A DNA stretch of 64,000 bases from Fischerella sp. PCC 9605 (GTDB lineage: Bacteria; Cyanobacteriota; Cyanobacteriia; Cyanobacteriales; Nostocaceae). The DNA lies in contig NZ_KI912149.1 of the NCBI RefSeq assembly GCF_000517105.1, positions 1,878,235 through 1,942,234 of the forward strand. The letters are read 5' to 3'. Of the stretch, positions 53,918 to 63,421 are shown one piece after another. Both the position numbers and the translations under genes were made by a program. How positions within the stretch are numbered: position 1 is the first letter of the stretch; each line of letters opens with the position of its first letter. A model generated the notes under the pieces. It saw only the letters and a program-made list of their open reading frames with translations. It was not told where the DNA came from and made no database searches.

Positions 53918-53961
53918 AACCCAGTGAGCTTTGGTAGAAGGTTTTTGATGTTCACTGGGTT
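53918..53961 (+). terminator. Stem-loop after the precursor gene
   Basis: AACCCAGTGA (53918-53927) and TCACTGGGTT (53952-53961) form a perfect 10-bp stem, loop 24, starting 48 bases after the precursor stop. A T-rich stretch follows (TTACTTTCT). It could separate the abundant precursor transcript from the subtilase gene. Confidence 0.55.
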
Positions 53962-54089
53962 TACTTTCTAAACACTAACTGGTTATTTTCCCGTAATTTA
54001 AGAGTTTTTTTATGAAGGATTTCAAAGTAAAAACTAATTAATTACAGGAAAGATACTACATCGTTAAACGAGACTAAGGCAAAGAGAAA

Positions 54090-55625
54090 ATGAACCCTAC
54101 AGATAAATTGTCTACGTTCACACCTAGCCAAGATGTGGGATTAGTTGAAAGTCAAGGTGCTATAGCTATTAATGCTGACAAAGCTCGCGAACTCTTTGGT
54201 GTGGATGGAACTGGTGTCACAATAGGTGTAATTTCGGACAGCTTTAATAATCTTGGTGGAGCAGAAGCTGATGTTGCTAGTGGTGACTTGCCATCAGGTA
54301 TTAAAGTGCTAGAAGATGCTCCTGGTGTGGGCGAAGATGAAGGTCGTGCCATCATGCAACTTATTCATGATGTGGCTCCTGGTGCTAACTTTGTATTTCA
54401 TACATCAGGCCCGGGTCAACCTGAAGAATTTGCTGATGCCATTTTTAAGTTAGCAGATGCAGGAGCTGACATCATAGTATCTGATGTAGGTATCATCCAT
54501 GAACCTATGTTCCAAGATGGGATTATAGCTCAGGCTATTGATGAAATATCGTCTAGACCTGGTGACTCTGCTGTCTCCTTTTTTGCTTCTGCTGGTAACG
54601 AAGGTCGTCGCTCCTATGAAAGTTCCTTTAATCCTAGTGGTGTGATTGAACCGACTTCAGGGGGAGAGTTCCATGATTTTGAACCAGGATCTGGAGTAGA
54701 TACATTCCAGAGCATTACAATTCCCTCAGGTGCTGGAATTGATATCTCTTTCCAATGGGACTCTCCTTTCGCTTCGGTTAGTGGTGGTGCTGGTTCTCTC
54801 AACGATCTCGATATTTTCTTGTATGACAGTTCCGGTACTAAGGTTTTGGTTAGCAGCACCGAGTCTAACATTGGTAACGATCCAGTAGAGGTTCTTACCT
54901 TTAACAATGAAGGACAGACAAGTGAATTTAACCTAGCAATCTCAAAAAAAGGTGGTTATGACCCTGATTTGATGAAGTACATAGTGTTTGGAGGAGGCAA
55001 AAACTTTAAAATTAACGAGTTTGACACTGCTAGCGGAACTATTTTTGGGAATCCCAATGCTGAGGGAGCAGCGGCAGTTGGGGCAATTTCATACCTTGAA
55101 ACTCCAGCATTTGGAACAGATCCAGGTGAACTACGGTTTTTTTCTTCGGCTGGCGGTACACCAGTTTTGTTTGATCAAGATGGCGATCGCTTGTTCATTC
55201 CCGATTATTGGAGGAGCAAGCCTGCATTTGTAGCTCCAGATGGCGTTAATACCACTTTCTTTGGAGACGACATTCCTGAAGATTCAGACAATTACCCCAA
55301 CTTTGCTGGAACATCAGCTTCAGTCGCATATCCAGCGGGAGTGGCCGCTCTAATGCTTGATGCTAATCCCAATCTCTCTGCTGACGAAATCTACTCAATT
55401 CAGGAAGCAACTGCTCTTGACATGGACGATCCAAGCACTCCAGAATTTGACATCGGCTTTGACTATGCCAGTGGCTACGGATTGATCCAGGCCGATCGAG
55501 CGTTAGGTTTAGTCACAACACCTTTCCCCTGCCACAATTCTGCATTAGATACTTTGGCTTTTGCTAACCCAGGAGCCTCTTTTGGCTTGAGTTCATCAGG
55601 GAGTAACAAAGGTATCCTATATTAA
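54090..55625 (+). CDS. Atypical subtilase (S8/S53-like peptidase)
   Basis: A 511-residue serine peptidase-like protein. Catalytic candidates are Asp50 in GVISDSF and Ser in FAGTSASVAYPAGVAALML. At the usual His position the sequence is GEDEGRAIMQLIHDVAPGA, giving Glu84 in place of the HGT His, a sedolisin-like arrangement. ASAGNEG gives the oxyanion Asn. No signal peptide; the N-terminus reads MNPTDKLSTFTPSQDVG. A PKD/CBM-like insert (about 190-300) is present. It lies 219 bases after the precursor, on the same strand, and may process the exported peptide or its leader, but it lacks a visible export signal. Confidence 0.8.
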   Translation: MNPTDKLSTFTPSQDVGLVESQGAIAINADKARELFGVDGTGVTIGVISDSFNNLGGAEADVASGDLPSGIKVLEDAPGVGEDEGRAIMQLIHDVAPGANFVFHTSGPGQPEEFADAIFKLADAGADIIVSDVGIIHEPMFQDGIIAQAIDEISSRPGDSAVSFFASAGNEGRRSYESSFNPSGVIEPTSGGEFHDFEPGSGVDTFQSITIPSGAGIDISFQWDSPFASVSGGAGSLNDLDIFLYDSSGTKVLVSSTESNIGNDPVEVLTFNNEGQTSEFNLAISKKGGYDPDLMKYIVFGGGKNFKINEFDTASGTIFGNPNAEGAAAVGAISYLETPAFGTDPGELRFFSSAGGTPVLFDQDGDRLFIPDYWRSKPAFVAPDGVNTTFFGDDIPEDSDNYPNFAGTSASVAYPAGVAALMLDANPNLSADEIYSIQEATALDMDDPSTPEFDIGFDYASGYGLIQADRALGLVTTPFPCHNSALDTLAFANPGASFGLSSSGSNKGILY

Positions 55626-55754
55626 TTTTTTCGATCGCACTCTTACTCGACCAACGCAAAATTGGCGGGTGGAGACTGACACGGGGACGCGGTGAATTTT
55701 TAACCCGGCAGAGTTGACTTGCCAGACCACGCTTAGTAACAACAGAGGTGAGCT

Positions 55755-57203
55755 ATGCAAATTCACATGATTGGACATGCTTCAATATTTGTGGAAACGC
55801 AAGATTGCAAAATTCTCATGGATCCAGTGCTTTGGGACCCACACAATGAAGGAATCGAGGATGTATGTCCAAAGCGAGAAGTAATTCATGAATTACTTCC
55901 AGAATTTGATTTACTAATCATATCCCATCAGCATCTGGATCACTTTGACATTCGCTCTCTTGCCTATCTACCGAAAACAGTTGATGTCCTAATTCCTAAT
56001 GACAAACTGATAGAAACTTGTCTTCGTCAATTGGGATATTCTCAAATCTATCATTTGAATGACTTTAGTGAAGTTAAGCTTGGCTCCACAAGTCTGTTGG
56101 CAACCCGTTCAGAAAACCGCGTCCCTGAATATGGCATAGTATTTGCCGATAAATCAGGGGTTTGCTGGAATCAAGTAGATACGGTAGTCAGCCTAGATAC
56201 AATTCGTTTTGTAAAATCTTACTATCCACAAATTGACTTCTTATTGGCAACTTGGCAGCCAATGCTAGAGGTTAACTACCAAACTAATCAGAGTTTGTCC
56301 TTTCCTTACTCTGAATACAGCCAGTCGCTTGAGCAAATCAGTTTAATTCAACCAAAGGCGATCGCTCCCGGAGCCAATGGCTTCAAATTAATTAATGGCT
56401 CATCTTGGCTAAACCAGATTGTATTCCCAGTAACGCGAGAACAATTTTGTAAAGATGTAAGGATGGTTTATCCAGAAATAGGAGACAACGTCTTTGCTTT
56501 CGATCCAGGAGACATCATAGCCTTTAAAAACGGCGAGTTTAGTCATCTCAAACAGATGAGTCAATTTGTCAAAAAGGTGGAAGACGATAGAGAAAACTTG
56601 GATTTTTCGCCAGTAAAGGTAGGGAGTAACTTAATTGACGACAATCCAGATAATTATAATCTCGATGAGATGAAAGAGGCAATTAAAGAAGAAGTATGCT
56701 TAAATTTGCCTCAGTTTTTCATGGAAAAAAAAGATTCCCTTTTTATAGAACATTGTCGTTGGAAAGTTATTTATCAACTAGAAATAGTTTTTCCAGATTC
56801 CTGTGAACAATGGGTTTTTGATTTTGCAGAAGAGAATATTCAAGCACAAGTAGGACGAAATCCCTTGGCTAATTTCTGTACCAGCATTACAGCGTCAAGC
56901 TTTTACAGCATTTTGAAACAGATGAAAGGCTGGGACTATGCTAGCCTTGGGGGCAATTGTCGCAGCTTCAAAAAAATATATATACCAACTCAATATGGAA
57001 TTATTCAACCCAAAGAAACTTCAATACAAGAACCTCTTGTCTTAAAATTTCCACCTAAGAAAGTTTTCGAGAGCGTTCGGTATCAAGAAGTAAAAAAATG
57101 GATTCAAATTAATAGCAATAGTTCAATTTCACATAAAAGAAATACTTACATGATGAAGCTAGGAAATCATCTTGTTAGGCAATTGCAGGAACCTAAAAAC
57201 TGA
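55755..57203 (+). CDS. Metallo-beta-lactamase-fold protein with C-terminal extension
   Basis: A 482-residue protein. The N-terminal MBL fold has MIGHASIFVET, a HxHxDH-type motif SHQHLDHFD and a second metal region DFLLATWQPMLE. It is most like UlaG/CMP-NeuAc-hydroxylase-type MBL proteins. The C-terminal 200 residues (from about 280) include MKEAIKEEVCLNLPQFF and YASLGGNCRSFKKIY, which I do not recognise. The start ATG 55755 has GAGGTGAGCT upstream. It lies 45 bases before the oxygenase gene, so the two are probably cotranscribed with the subtilase gene. Reaction unknown. Confidence 0.78.
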   Translation: MQIHMIGHASIFVETQDCKILMDPVLWDPHNEGIEDVCPKREVIHELLPEFDLLIISHQHLDHFDIRSLAYLPKTVDVLIPNDKLIETCLRQLGYSQIYHLNDFSEVKLGSTSLLATRSENRVPEYGIVFADKSGVCWNQVDTVVSLDTIRFVKSYYPQIDFLLATWQPMLEVNYQTNQSLSFPYSEYSQSLEQISLIQPKAIAPGANGFKLINGSSWLNQIVFPVTREQFCKDVRMVYPEIGDNVFAFDPGDIIAFKNGEFSHLKQMSQFVKKVEDDRENLDFSPVKVGSNLIDDNPDNYNLDEMKEAIKEEVCLNLPQFFMEKKDSLFIEHCRWKVIYQLEIVFPDSCEQWVFDFAEENIQAQVGRNPLANFCTSITASSFYSILKQMKGWDYASLGGNCRSFKKIYIPTQYGIIQPKETSIQEPLVLKFPPKKVFESVRYQEVKKWIQINSNSSISHKRNTYMMKLGNHLVRQLQEPKN

Positions 57204-57247
57204 GAGAGTAAGGATTTATGTCAAACTAATAAATATAAATTGAAACT

Positions 57248-57928
57248 ATGGCAATAATCTCAAATTCATATTACTGGCTCAGGTCAAAAACATTCCTTCT
57301 TGACTACCTGGACTCCTTGCGAATGCAGATCCTGTCTTCCCCCTATTTAGCAGCGAGTCAATTAAGCGAAAGCTTTGCAGGAACGAAGGGATTCTCTATA
57401 GTCTTTAAAAACTCAAGCATCAGTGAAGTTGAACGGCACTTTCCCTTCTTTCAACCGTATTTGAGAGTTGCGCTGATGTCTGCCTGCAATGCATTTTATC
57501 TCAATCCCCTAGTCATAGAGGGGGGATCTTGTGTAGAGCCACACGTTGACTGTAGCCTTTCTGAACCAGGTAAGTTTATGGCTATTCCAACTATTGTGAG
57601 TGTACTCTACGTCCAAGTGCCGCCTGATTTGCAAGGAGGAGAACTGGTACTCCAGGAGCGCGATCGCAAAGTTGGTAAGATTCAGCCTCAAACCAACACT
57701 TTACTTTATTTTCGGGGTAATCTGACACATTCAGTGAATGAAGTCAAAAGTTCACAAGCTCGTATCAGTTTAGTCTGCGAGCAGTACAATTTAAGTAAAA
57801 CTCGACTTCAGCAGATTCCGGAGTTTGAGATACAATCTAGGGCTGTTCAAAGGAAGTATCACATTGAATTCTGTCTTTTGGGTTTATTAATTCCAACAGC
57901 AAAAAAAGGTGGTCGTAAGCGTAGGTAG
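57248..57928 (+). CDS. 2-oxoglutarate/Fe(II)-dependent oxygenase
   Basis: A 226-residue oxygenase. The iron triad is visible as His99 and Asp101 in EPHVDCSLS and His161 in GNLTHSVNEV; Arg172 in ARISLVCEQY is the 2-oxoglutarate anchor. PPDLQGGELVL and NTLLYFRG are the family's strand and turn. The C-terminus is Lys/Arg-rich (KKGGRKRR). It is 45 bases after the MBL gene. As it belongs to the same rightward unit as the lanthipeptide precursor, hydroxylation of the peptide, for example of a Lys or Asp, is a reasonable guess, but not shown. Confidence 0.86.
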   Translation: MAIISNSYYWLRSKTFLLDYLDSLRMQILSSPYLAASQLSESFAGTKGFSIVFKNSSISEVERHFPFFQPYLRVALMSACNAFYLNPLVIEGGSCVEPHVDCSLSEPGKFMAIPTIVSVLYVQVPPDLQGGELVLQERDRKVGKIQPQTNTLLYFRGNLTHSVNEVKSSQARISLVCEQYNLSKTRLQQIPEFEIQSRAVQRKYHIEFCLLGLLIPTAKKGGRKRR

Positions 57929-58025
57929 AGATCTAGGTGATCGCCAATGCAATACTATATATTTTGTGTGCGGTTTTGCGTGGCAGATGCTCCCGTTTCA
58001 GGCTCTATTGAAAATGGATATTTCT

Positions 58026-58835
58026 TCAGTTGTGTTTGGTGTTTGATTGAGTACGTTGTGCGTTTCGCCAAGTTTGAGGAGTCATTCCTAAGCTTTGGCG
58101 AAACTGACGAAAGAAACATCCTACATAGCGATAGCCCACTGCTTCGGCAATTTGCTCGACTGACTGGTTAGTCTCTTGCAGTAGAGAACAGGCTGCTGAC
58201 ATCCGGCGCTGGATAATCCAACGATGCAGTGGTTGTCCCGTTTGGCGTCGTACTAGGTCGGTTAAGTAAGCTGCGGAGTAACCAACCGCCTGGGCAACAT
58301 CACGTAGCCCAATTGGTTGATGATAATTAGCTTCAACAAAGTTGAATACTTCTTGCAACTGAGGGCTGTAAGGAAAGAGCGATTGAGAAGTTACCGCTTC
58401 CTCAATTTCGCTATTTTCTGGTGCTGGACTTTGCTGTGATTGAATAGCACACCAGCTTGTCAGGACTGTTTCTTTTTCTAGGCGGACAGCGATCGCCCGC
58501 AGTAATTCCTTGAGTTGCAAAGCCTGGGTAAGGTTGTCGCCTGCCTTCAGATCCATACCTTGGCATCGCTTGGATTTGCTAGCTTTAGCAGTGAGAAAAA
58601 TCAAGGGAATAATTGCTTTGAGAGAGCCTTGATGCAAATTGGTTAGAACGGCGTAACCATTGAGATTTGGCATTCTAATTTCGCAAATCACGAAATCTGA
58701 TAGCTGTTCTCCTATCTTCTTTGTACCGACAAAATCATTTTCTTCAGAGATTTGATCTAATCCTTCTTCCTCCAGGCATTTTAACAAGATTTTGCAGACT
58801 TGTTCTTCATCTGAAATTGTCAAAACTTTTGTCAT
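58026..58835 (-). CDS. AraC-type response regulator with non-canonical receiver
   Basis: A 269-residue protein. The receiver-like domain (1-118) keeps ISDEEQVCK and FLTAKASKS, but the phosphoacceptor position in VICEIRMPNLNG is Glu52 instead of Asp. Asp-to-Glu changes can mimic a phosphorylated, constitutively active state, so it may be phosphorylation-independent. The AraC HTH pair (about 165-265) is intact: IGLRDVAQAVGYSAAYLTDLVRR and VEQIAEAVGYRYVGCFFRQFR. It converges with the oxygenase gene and has no adjacent kinase. Targets unknown; the NHLP locus is adjacent. Confidence 0.85.
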   Translation of the reverse strand: MTKVLTISDEEQVCKILLKCLEEEGLDQISEENDFVGTKKIGEQLSDFVICEIRMPNLNGYAVLTNLHQGSLKAIIPLIFLTAKASKSKRCQGMDLKAGDNLTQALQLKELLRAIAVRLEKETVLTSWCAIQSQQSPAPENSEIEEAVTSQSLFPYSPQLQEVFNFVEANYHQPIGLRDVAQAVGYSAAYLTDLVRRQTGQPLHRWIIQRRMSAACSLLQETNQSVEQIAEAVGYRYVGCFFRQFRQSLGMTPQTWRNAQRTQSNTKHN

Positions 58836-59112
58836 TGTCTTCCTCTGATATTGAAATATTGATTGTCAAATAGACCAATGTTCATTTGGCTGATACGCTG
58901 AGCGATCGCCTACAAACGTTATGAAAAATAAATAGCCTTCGAGACGTAGAGAAATAGAGAGATAAAGTGCAAAGAAAATTTGGGTGTAAGTCTTAGTTTT
59001 ATTTGTTTGACTTACAAGTATTGTGGTAGATACAAAACCTATGTAGTGTTAATTCAATCTCTTTCTGAAGCAATACATTGCTCTACATGTTTCTCTCGTC
59101 ACTGCGGCTTCT

Positions 59113-59209
59113 TTTCTGCAAAGCCTGAGTTATTGTTACAAAGTTTTACACTTAACTGTAAAAACTGATTATGTAAACCTTTGTAACAAATATAGTTGTT
59201 TTGCAGAAA
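59113..59209. promoter_or_regulatory. Triple nested inverted repeat upstream of the sigma-like gene
   Basis: Three stems nest inside about 97 bp: TTTCTGCAAA (59113-59122) with TTTGCAGAAA (59200-59209); TTGTTACAAAG (59133-59143) with CTTTGTAACAA (59179-59189); and GTTTTACA with TGTAAAAAC in the centre (about 59143-59166). All arms are perfect or almost so. It ends 71 bases before the sigma-like gene. It could be a regulatory RNA structure or protein-binding site. Confidence 0.7.
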
Positions 59210-59279
59210 GCGCTACACAGGAACGCGAGAGAGAAATAGAAGTTCAACTTCGGCTTTTCCAAAACTTTTGGAGTTTCAA

Positions 59280-59909
59280 ATGACGAGGAGATATGAACTA
59301 GATTCTCATCTACTACAGTTAGCGAAAACAGCACAGCAATATCCACCGCGTTCTTGGGAACGGCAGATTGCTTTAACAAAATTAGTTAACGCCATTGTCG
59401 ACTCTGGCAATCTTTGGCGTCCTTCAAGAAGCCAGTTTTCAGGTATTTATCAAGATATTTATAATGAAGCACGTCAGGAACTGTTTCTGTATATTTGCCA
59501 AAATATTGACAAGTATGAACCAGAACGCGCTAACGTGATGGCGTGGGTTAATTTTCTCTTAGAAAGGCGATTTTTTAAAGACGCTATTCGTAAATTTTAC
59601 GAGCATCCTTCAGTAGTAAAAGTAACTACTACTTATTGGGAAAATCTTCCTCAAGCCGAAGAAGAAAAAGACCTAAGAGAAATACTGAAAGAATTTATAG
59701 ATTTAGATCCAGAAGATATTTTCAAAAATGAACATATAGAAGAATGTCCTCAAGCTAACTTTCAAGCATTAGTTCAGCGACGAATATGGGGAAAGTCTTG
59801 GAAAGAAATTGCAGCAGAATTTGAAATCAAAATTTCCACTGTTAGCAGCTTTTATTACCGATGTATAAATAAATTTTCCTCTCAGTTAAAAGAGTACTGC
59901 GATCGCTAA
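59280..59909 (+). CDS. Sigma-70-like factor of a cyanobacterial CHASE2/DUF1822 operon
   Basis: Start set at ATG 59280 (MTRRYELDSHLLQLAK), since residues before it look non-coding. The 209-residue protein has a region-2-like segment (IYNEARQELFLYICQNIDKYEPERANVMAWVNFLLERRFF) and a C-terminal region-4 HTH (LVQRRIWGKSWKEIAAEFEIKISTVSSFYYRCINKF). It is like the small sigma factors seen upstream of DUF1822 genes in cyanobacteria. It is 27 bases upstream of the DUF1822 gene, forming an operon with the next genes. The long nested repeat lies in its 5' region. Confidence 0.78.
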   Translation: MTRRYELDSHLLQLAKTAQQYPPRSWERQIALTKLVNAIVDSGNLWRPSRSQFSGIYQDIYNEARQELFLYICQNIDKYEPERANVMAWVNFLLERRFFKDAIRKFYEHPSVVKVTTTYWENLPQAEEEKDLREILKEFIDLDPEDIFKNEHIEECPQANFQALVQRRIWGKSWKEIAAEFEIKISTVSSFYYRCINKFSSQLKEYCDR

Positions 59910-59936
59910 GTAAATTGATGAACAGGTGAATAAGTA

Positions 59937-60911
59937 ATGATAAACTCAAGAGAATCTTTAACTTTTACTGTACCGCTTGGCTTAGAGGCTCATACTAAAG
60001 CAAAAGAGTTACTAACCAAGTATGGCAACCCGAATATTGCCAAACAGGTTTATCTCAATATTTTGGCAGTATATGCTGTAAGATTTTACCTCATTTGCAT
60101 GGGAATTGAAACGAATTGGGAAACTAGTTCTGTTTGGAATCCAGTCATGCAAAGTCTCATGGATGTTGCTGATTTAGAAGTTATTAGTTTGGGAAAGATA
60201 GAGTGTCGTCCGGTATTACCAGCTCAAAAAATGATTTACTTTCCACCAGAGGTTTGCTCAGACAGAATTGGCTACGTGGCCGTTCTTCTTGACGAATCAC
60301 TTATGGAAGCAACTCTGCTAGGATTTGTGAAAACTGTTCCAGAAAGCGGTGAGTTACTTATAACTGAATTGCGATCGCTCGCAGATTTGTTACATCTAAC
60401 TCAACCTACCGTAGAGACGCGATTCATCACATCTGTACCACCGCCAATTAATTTGAGCCAGTGGCTGAAGAATGTTATTGATACTGGTTGGCAGACTGTA
60501 GAATCACTTGTGAATTCGCAACAACAAGCTGAGCTAGTTTTGAAATTTAGATCTGCTGAACGCCTGATTGCTCTCGATCTAGAAAATTCAAACTTTAGCA
60601 TACAGAAGGGCAAACTGTTTGACTTAGGACAAGAATCAGAAAGTATACCAATCGCCTTAGTAGTAGGATTAATACCAGCCTCTGAACGAGAAATAAATAT
60701 CTGTGCGAAAGTATGTCCACTTGGAGGTAAAAATTATCTCCCAGAAGAACTTGAGCTAATGGTGTTAGATGAAAAAGGAATAGCTGTTATGCAAGCTACT
60801 GCTAGAAACACTAAGAGTATTCAATTAAACTTTAGTAGCGAAATTGGAGAACGTTTTAGCGTGAAAGTGATATTGGGCGATGTCAGCCATACAGAAGCTT
60901 TTATAGCTTGA
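59937..60911 (+). CDS. DUF1822 family protein
   Basis: A 324-residue protein. Typical DUF1822 sequence is visible: LTFTVPLGLEAHTKAKEL, NPNIAKQVYLNILAVYAVRFYL and the SSVWNPVMQSLMDVADLEV segment, and a C-terminal beta-rich part (SIPIALVVGLIPASE, VCPLGGKNYLPEELELMVLDEKG). Its function is unknown. It forms a conserved unit with a sigma-like gene upstream and a CHAT-CHASE2 gene 146 bases downstream. Confidence 0.88.
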   Translation: MINSRESLTFTVPLGLEAHTKAKELLTKYGNPNIAKQVYLNILAVYAVRFYLICMGIETNWETSSVWNPVMQSLMDVADLEVISLGKIECRPVLPAQKMIYFPPEVCSDRIGYVAVLLDESLMEATLLGFVKTVPESGELLITELRSLADLLHLTQPTVETRFITSVPPPINLSQWLKNVIDTGWQTVESLVNSQQQAELVLKFRSAERLIALDLENSNFSIQKGKLFDLGQESESIPIALVVGLIPASEREINICAKVCPLGGKNYLPEELELMVLDEKGIAVMQATARNTKSIQLNFSSEIGERFSVKVILGDVSHTEAFIA

Positions 60912-61057
60912 AGCATGGTAAAAAAATACTGGTGCTGATTTTAACAGTCATAATTAAATTATTACGACTTTAAAACAATGTGAAAACAATTTCCAATATT
61001 TTCAGTGTTTGATAGGGTGAATTAGATCATACAAACCTCCAAATCTCAAATGGGTAT

Positions 61058-63421
61058 ATGACGAAGTTAGTTGTTCTCAAACTAGATGGTGATTTAGAAC
61101 ATCAGGGATTTTGGGTGACACTGGAGATTGGTTCAGATTTTGCTCGTCCGGAAATAGAAATTACTGGTAATCTCCCACCATATCCCGACTTGGTTACATG
61201 CTTAAATCAGTGGCAGTTGAACTATCGCAGTTTGGGAATTCCTAGTCGCATAAAACCTCAAGAAATTATTTATGATGGCTCTATCACAAAGCGAATTTCA
61301 GAATGCCACCAAACAGCCAAAATTTTGAGAGATCGCCTGCAAAAATGGTTAGCATCCGCAGATTTTCGCCAGATCAACAACACATTACGGGAAGAATTAA
61401 CACGAGATGAAACAATTAGAGTATTAATCCGTACCGACAATCATCAATTACAAAGTCTCCCTTGGCAAGAGTGGGATTTTTTTGATAGATACCCATTTGC
61501 AGAATTTGCCCTCACTGCCACAGCATTTGAAACTCCTCCAAAACCATCACGTAAACCCAAAGTTAGAATTTTAGCGATTCTAGGTGATAGTACTGGAATT
61601 AACATTCAACCAGACCGTCAACTGCTAGAAAGTTTACCAAATTCTGAAACAGTTATTTTAGTAGAACCACAACGCCAAGAGCTAAATAATTATCTGTGGC
61701 AGCAATGGGATATTCTATTTTTTGCTGGACATAGTGAAACTGCCGATCGTACTGGTCGTATTTATATCAATAAAAGCGATAGTTTAACAATTGACGAATT
61801 AAGATATGGTTTAACAAGAGCGATCGCACAAGGGTTGCAACTGGCGATTTTTAACTCTTGTGATGGTTTGGGATTAGCGCGACAGCTTGCCTGTTTACAA
61901 ATACCGCAAATGATTGTCATGCGGGAACCAATACCCGATGAGGTAGCGCAGAAATTTTTAAAGTATTTTCTGGTAGCTTTTGCTGATGGTAAATCTCTAT
62001 ATTTGGCATCGCGGGAAGCAAGGGAAAAGCTGCAAGGGTTGGAAGATAAATTTCCCAATGCTACTTGGTTGCCAGTAATTTTTCAGCATCCGAATACAGT
62101 ACCACCGACTTGGAAAGATTTATTTATTCAAAATACCAAGCCCAGACAGAATTTTCTGACCATAATTATCACAAGTATACTTGTGACCGCATTGGTAATG
62201 GGAATGCGTCATCTAGGGATGTTGCAACCTTGGGAATTGCAAGCATACGACCATTTAATGCAGATACAACCAGCAATTGAAAGGTTAGATCCGCGCCTGT
62301 TAATAGTCACTGTTGATGAAGCAGACATTTATTATCAGAACCAGCAAAAAATGAAGAGAACAGGGTCACTATCGGATCTGGCACTTCTGCAACTTTTGCA
62401 AAAACTAGAACAATATCAACCAACAACTATTGGTTTAGATGTTTATCGTGATTTTTCTGTAGATCCCGATAATCCAAATTTAGCCACTCGCCTCAATCAG
62501 GATGACCGGATTTTTGCAGTATGCAAAGTTTCTGCTGATTTTGATGATGCATCTGATGGCATTCACCCTCCTGATGAAGTCCCAAAAAACCGCCAAACCT
62601 TTAGTGATTTTGTCGTAGATAGCGATGATATTCTCCGTCGCCAGTTATTGCAATTAAATCCGCCAGTGGAGTCTCCCTGTACCGCAGAATATGCTTTTAG
62701 CCTTCAGATTGCACGGCATTATTTGCTTTCCAAAGGTGCGATCGCAGATATTACAAGCCAAGGGTATTTACAAATTGGCAAAGTTGCGTTCAAGCCATTA
62801 AAAGAACACTCTAGCGGCTATCAAGGGGTGGATGCATCAGGTTATCAAGTGCTGCTAAATTATCGTTCCTTGCGCGATCGCGAAAATATTGCTGAGTCAG
62901 TATCTCTCAAAGATGTTTTGAATGACCGGATTAACCTAGACTCATTAAAGAATCGTATCGTTCTGATTGGCGTTACTGCCCCAAGCACCAGTGATTATTG
63001 GAAAACTCCTGTCACCAACAAGAAAATACCAGGAGTGTTTGTGCAAGCCCATATGATCAGCCATATCCTTAGTGCTGTTCTCGATGGTAGAGCTTTATTG
63101 TGGTGGTGGTCTGGATGGGTGGAAGCAGTTTGGGTTTTGGGATGGTCATTGGTAGGAGGAATCATAGCGTGGTGTTTCTCAAAACCAATGCACTTGGGGT
63201 TAGCAGTAGTAACAGGGCTTTTGACACTATTTGGAATTTGCTTTAGCATCTTTACACAGGCAGGGTGGATACCACTGGTTCCACCTGCTTTAGTATTTAT
63301 GTTTACAGCTACTGCAACCGTGTGGATAAGGGGAAGGGGAAAGGGGAGATGGGGAGATGGGGAGAGTGGGAGAGTGGGGGCTAGGGGTCCCCTCTGGGGT
63401 TGGGGGCTGTGGGGGAAGTGA
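61058..63421 (+). CDS. CHAT-CHASE2 protein
   Basis: A 787-residue protein. A CHAT caspase-like domain (about 120-345) with His225 in FFAGHSET and Cys268 in FNSCDGLGLA, an intact dyad, is followed by a membrane helix (about 367-387), the extracytoplasmic CHASE2 sensor (about 395-670, PAIERLDPRLLIVTVDEADI, VFVQAHMISHILSAVLDG), and three membrane helices (about 690-770). The last 25 residues run into repeat-like Gly/Arg-rich sequence (GRGKGRWGDGESGRVG), so the C-terminus may be extended by repeat DNA. It probably senses an outside signal and controls the CHAT protease; the target is unknown. Confidence 0.88.
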   Translation: MTKLVVLKLDGDLEHQGFWVTLEIGSDFARPEIEITGNLPPYPDLVTCLNQWQLNYRSLGIPSRIKPQEIIYDGSITKRISECHQTAKILRDRLQKWLASADFRQINNTLREELTRDETIRVLIRTDNHQLQSLPWQEWDFFDRYPFAEFALTATAFETPPKPSRKPKVRILAILGDSTGINIQPDRQLLESLPNSETVILVEPQRQELNNYLWQQWDILFFAGHSETADRTGRIYINKSDSLTIDELRYGLTRAIAQGLQLAIFNSCDGLGLARQLACLQIPQMIVMREPIPDEVAQKFLKYFLVAFADGKSLYLASREAREKLQGLEDKFPNATWLPVIFQHPNTVPPTWKDLFIQNTKPRQNFLTIIITSILVTALVMGMRHLGMLQPWELQAYDHLMQIQPAIERLDPRLLIVTVDEADIYYQNQQKMKRTGSLSDLALLQLLQKLEQYQPTTIGLDVYRDFSVDPDNPNLATRLNQDDRIFAVCKVSADFDDASDGIHPPDEVPKNRQTFSDFVVDSDDILRRQLLQLNPPVESPCTAEYAFSLQIARHYLLSKGAIADITSQGYLQIGKVAFKPLKEHSSGYQGVDASGYQVLLNYRSLRDRENIAESVSLKDVLNDRINLDSLKNRIVLIGVTAPSTSDYWKTPVTNKKIPGVFVQAHMISHILSAVLDGRALLWWWSGWVEAVWVLGWSLVGGIIAWCFSKPMHLGLAVVTGLLTLFGICFSIFTQAGWIPLVPPALVFMFTATATVWIRGRGKGRWGDGESGRVGARGPLWGWGLWGK

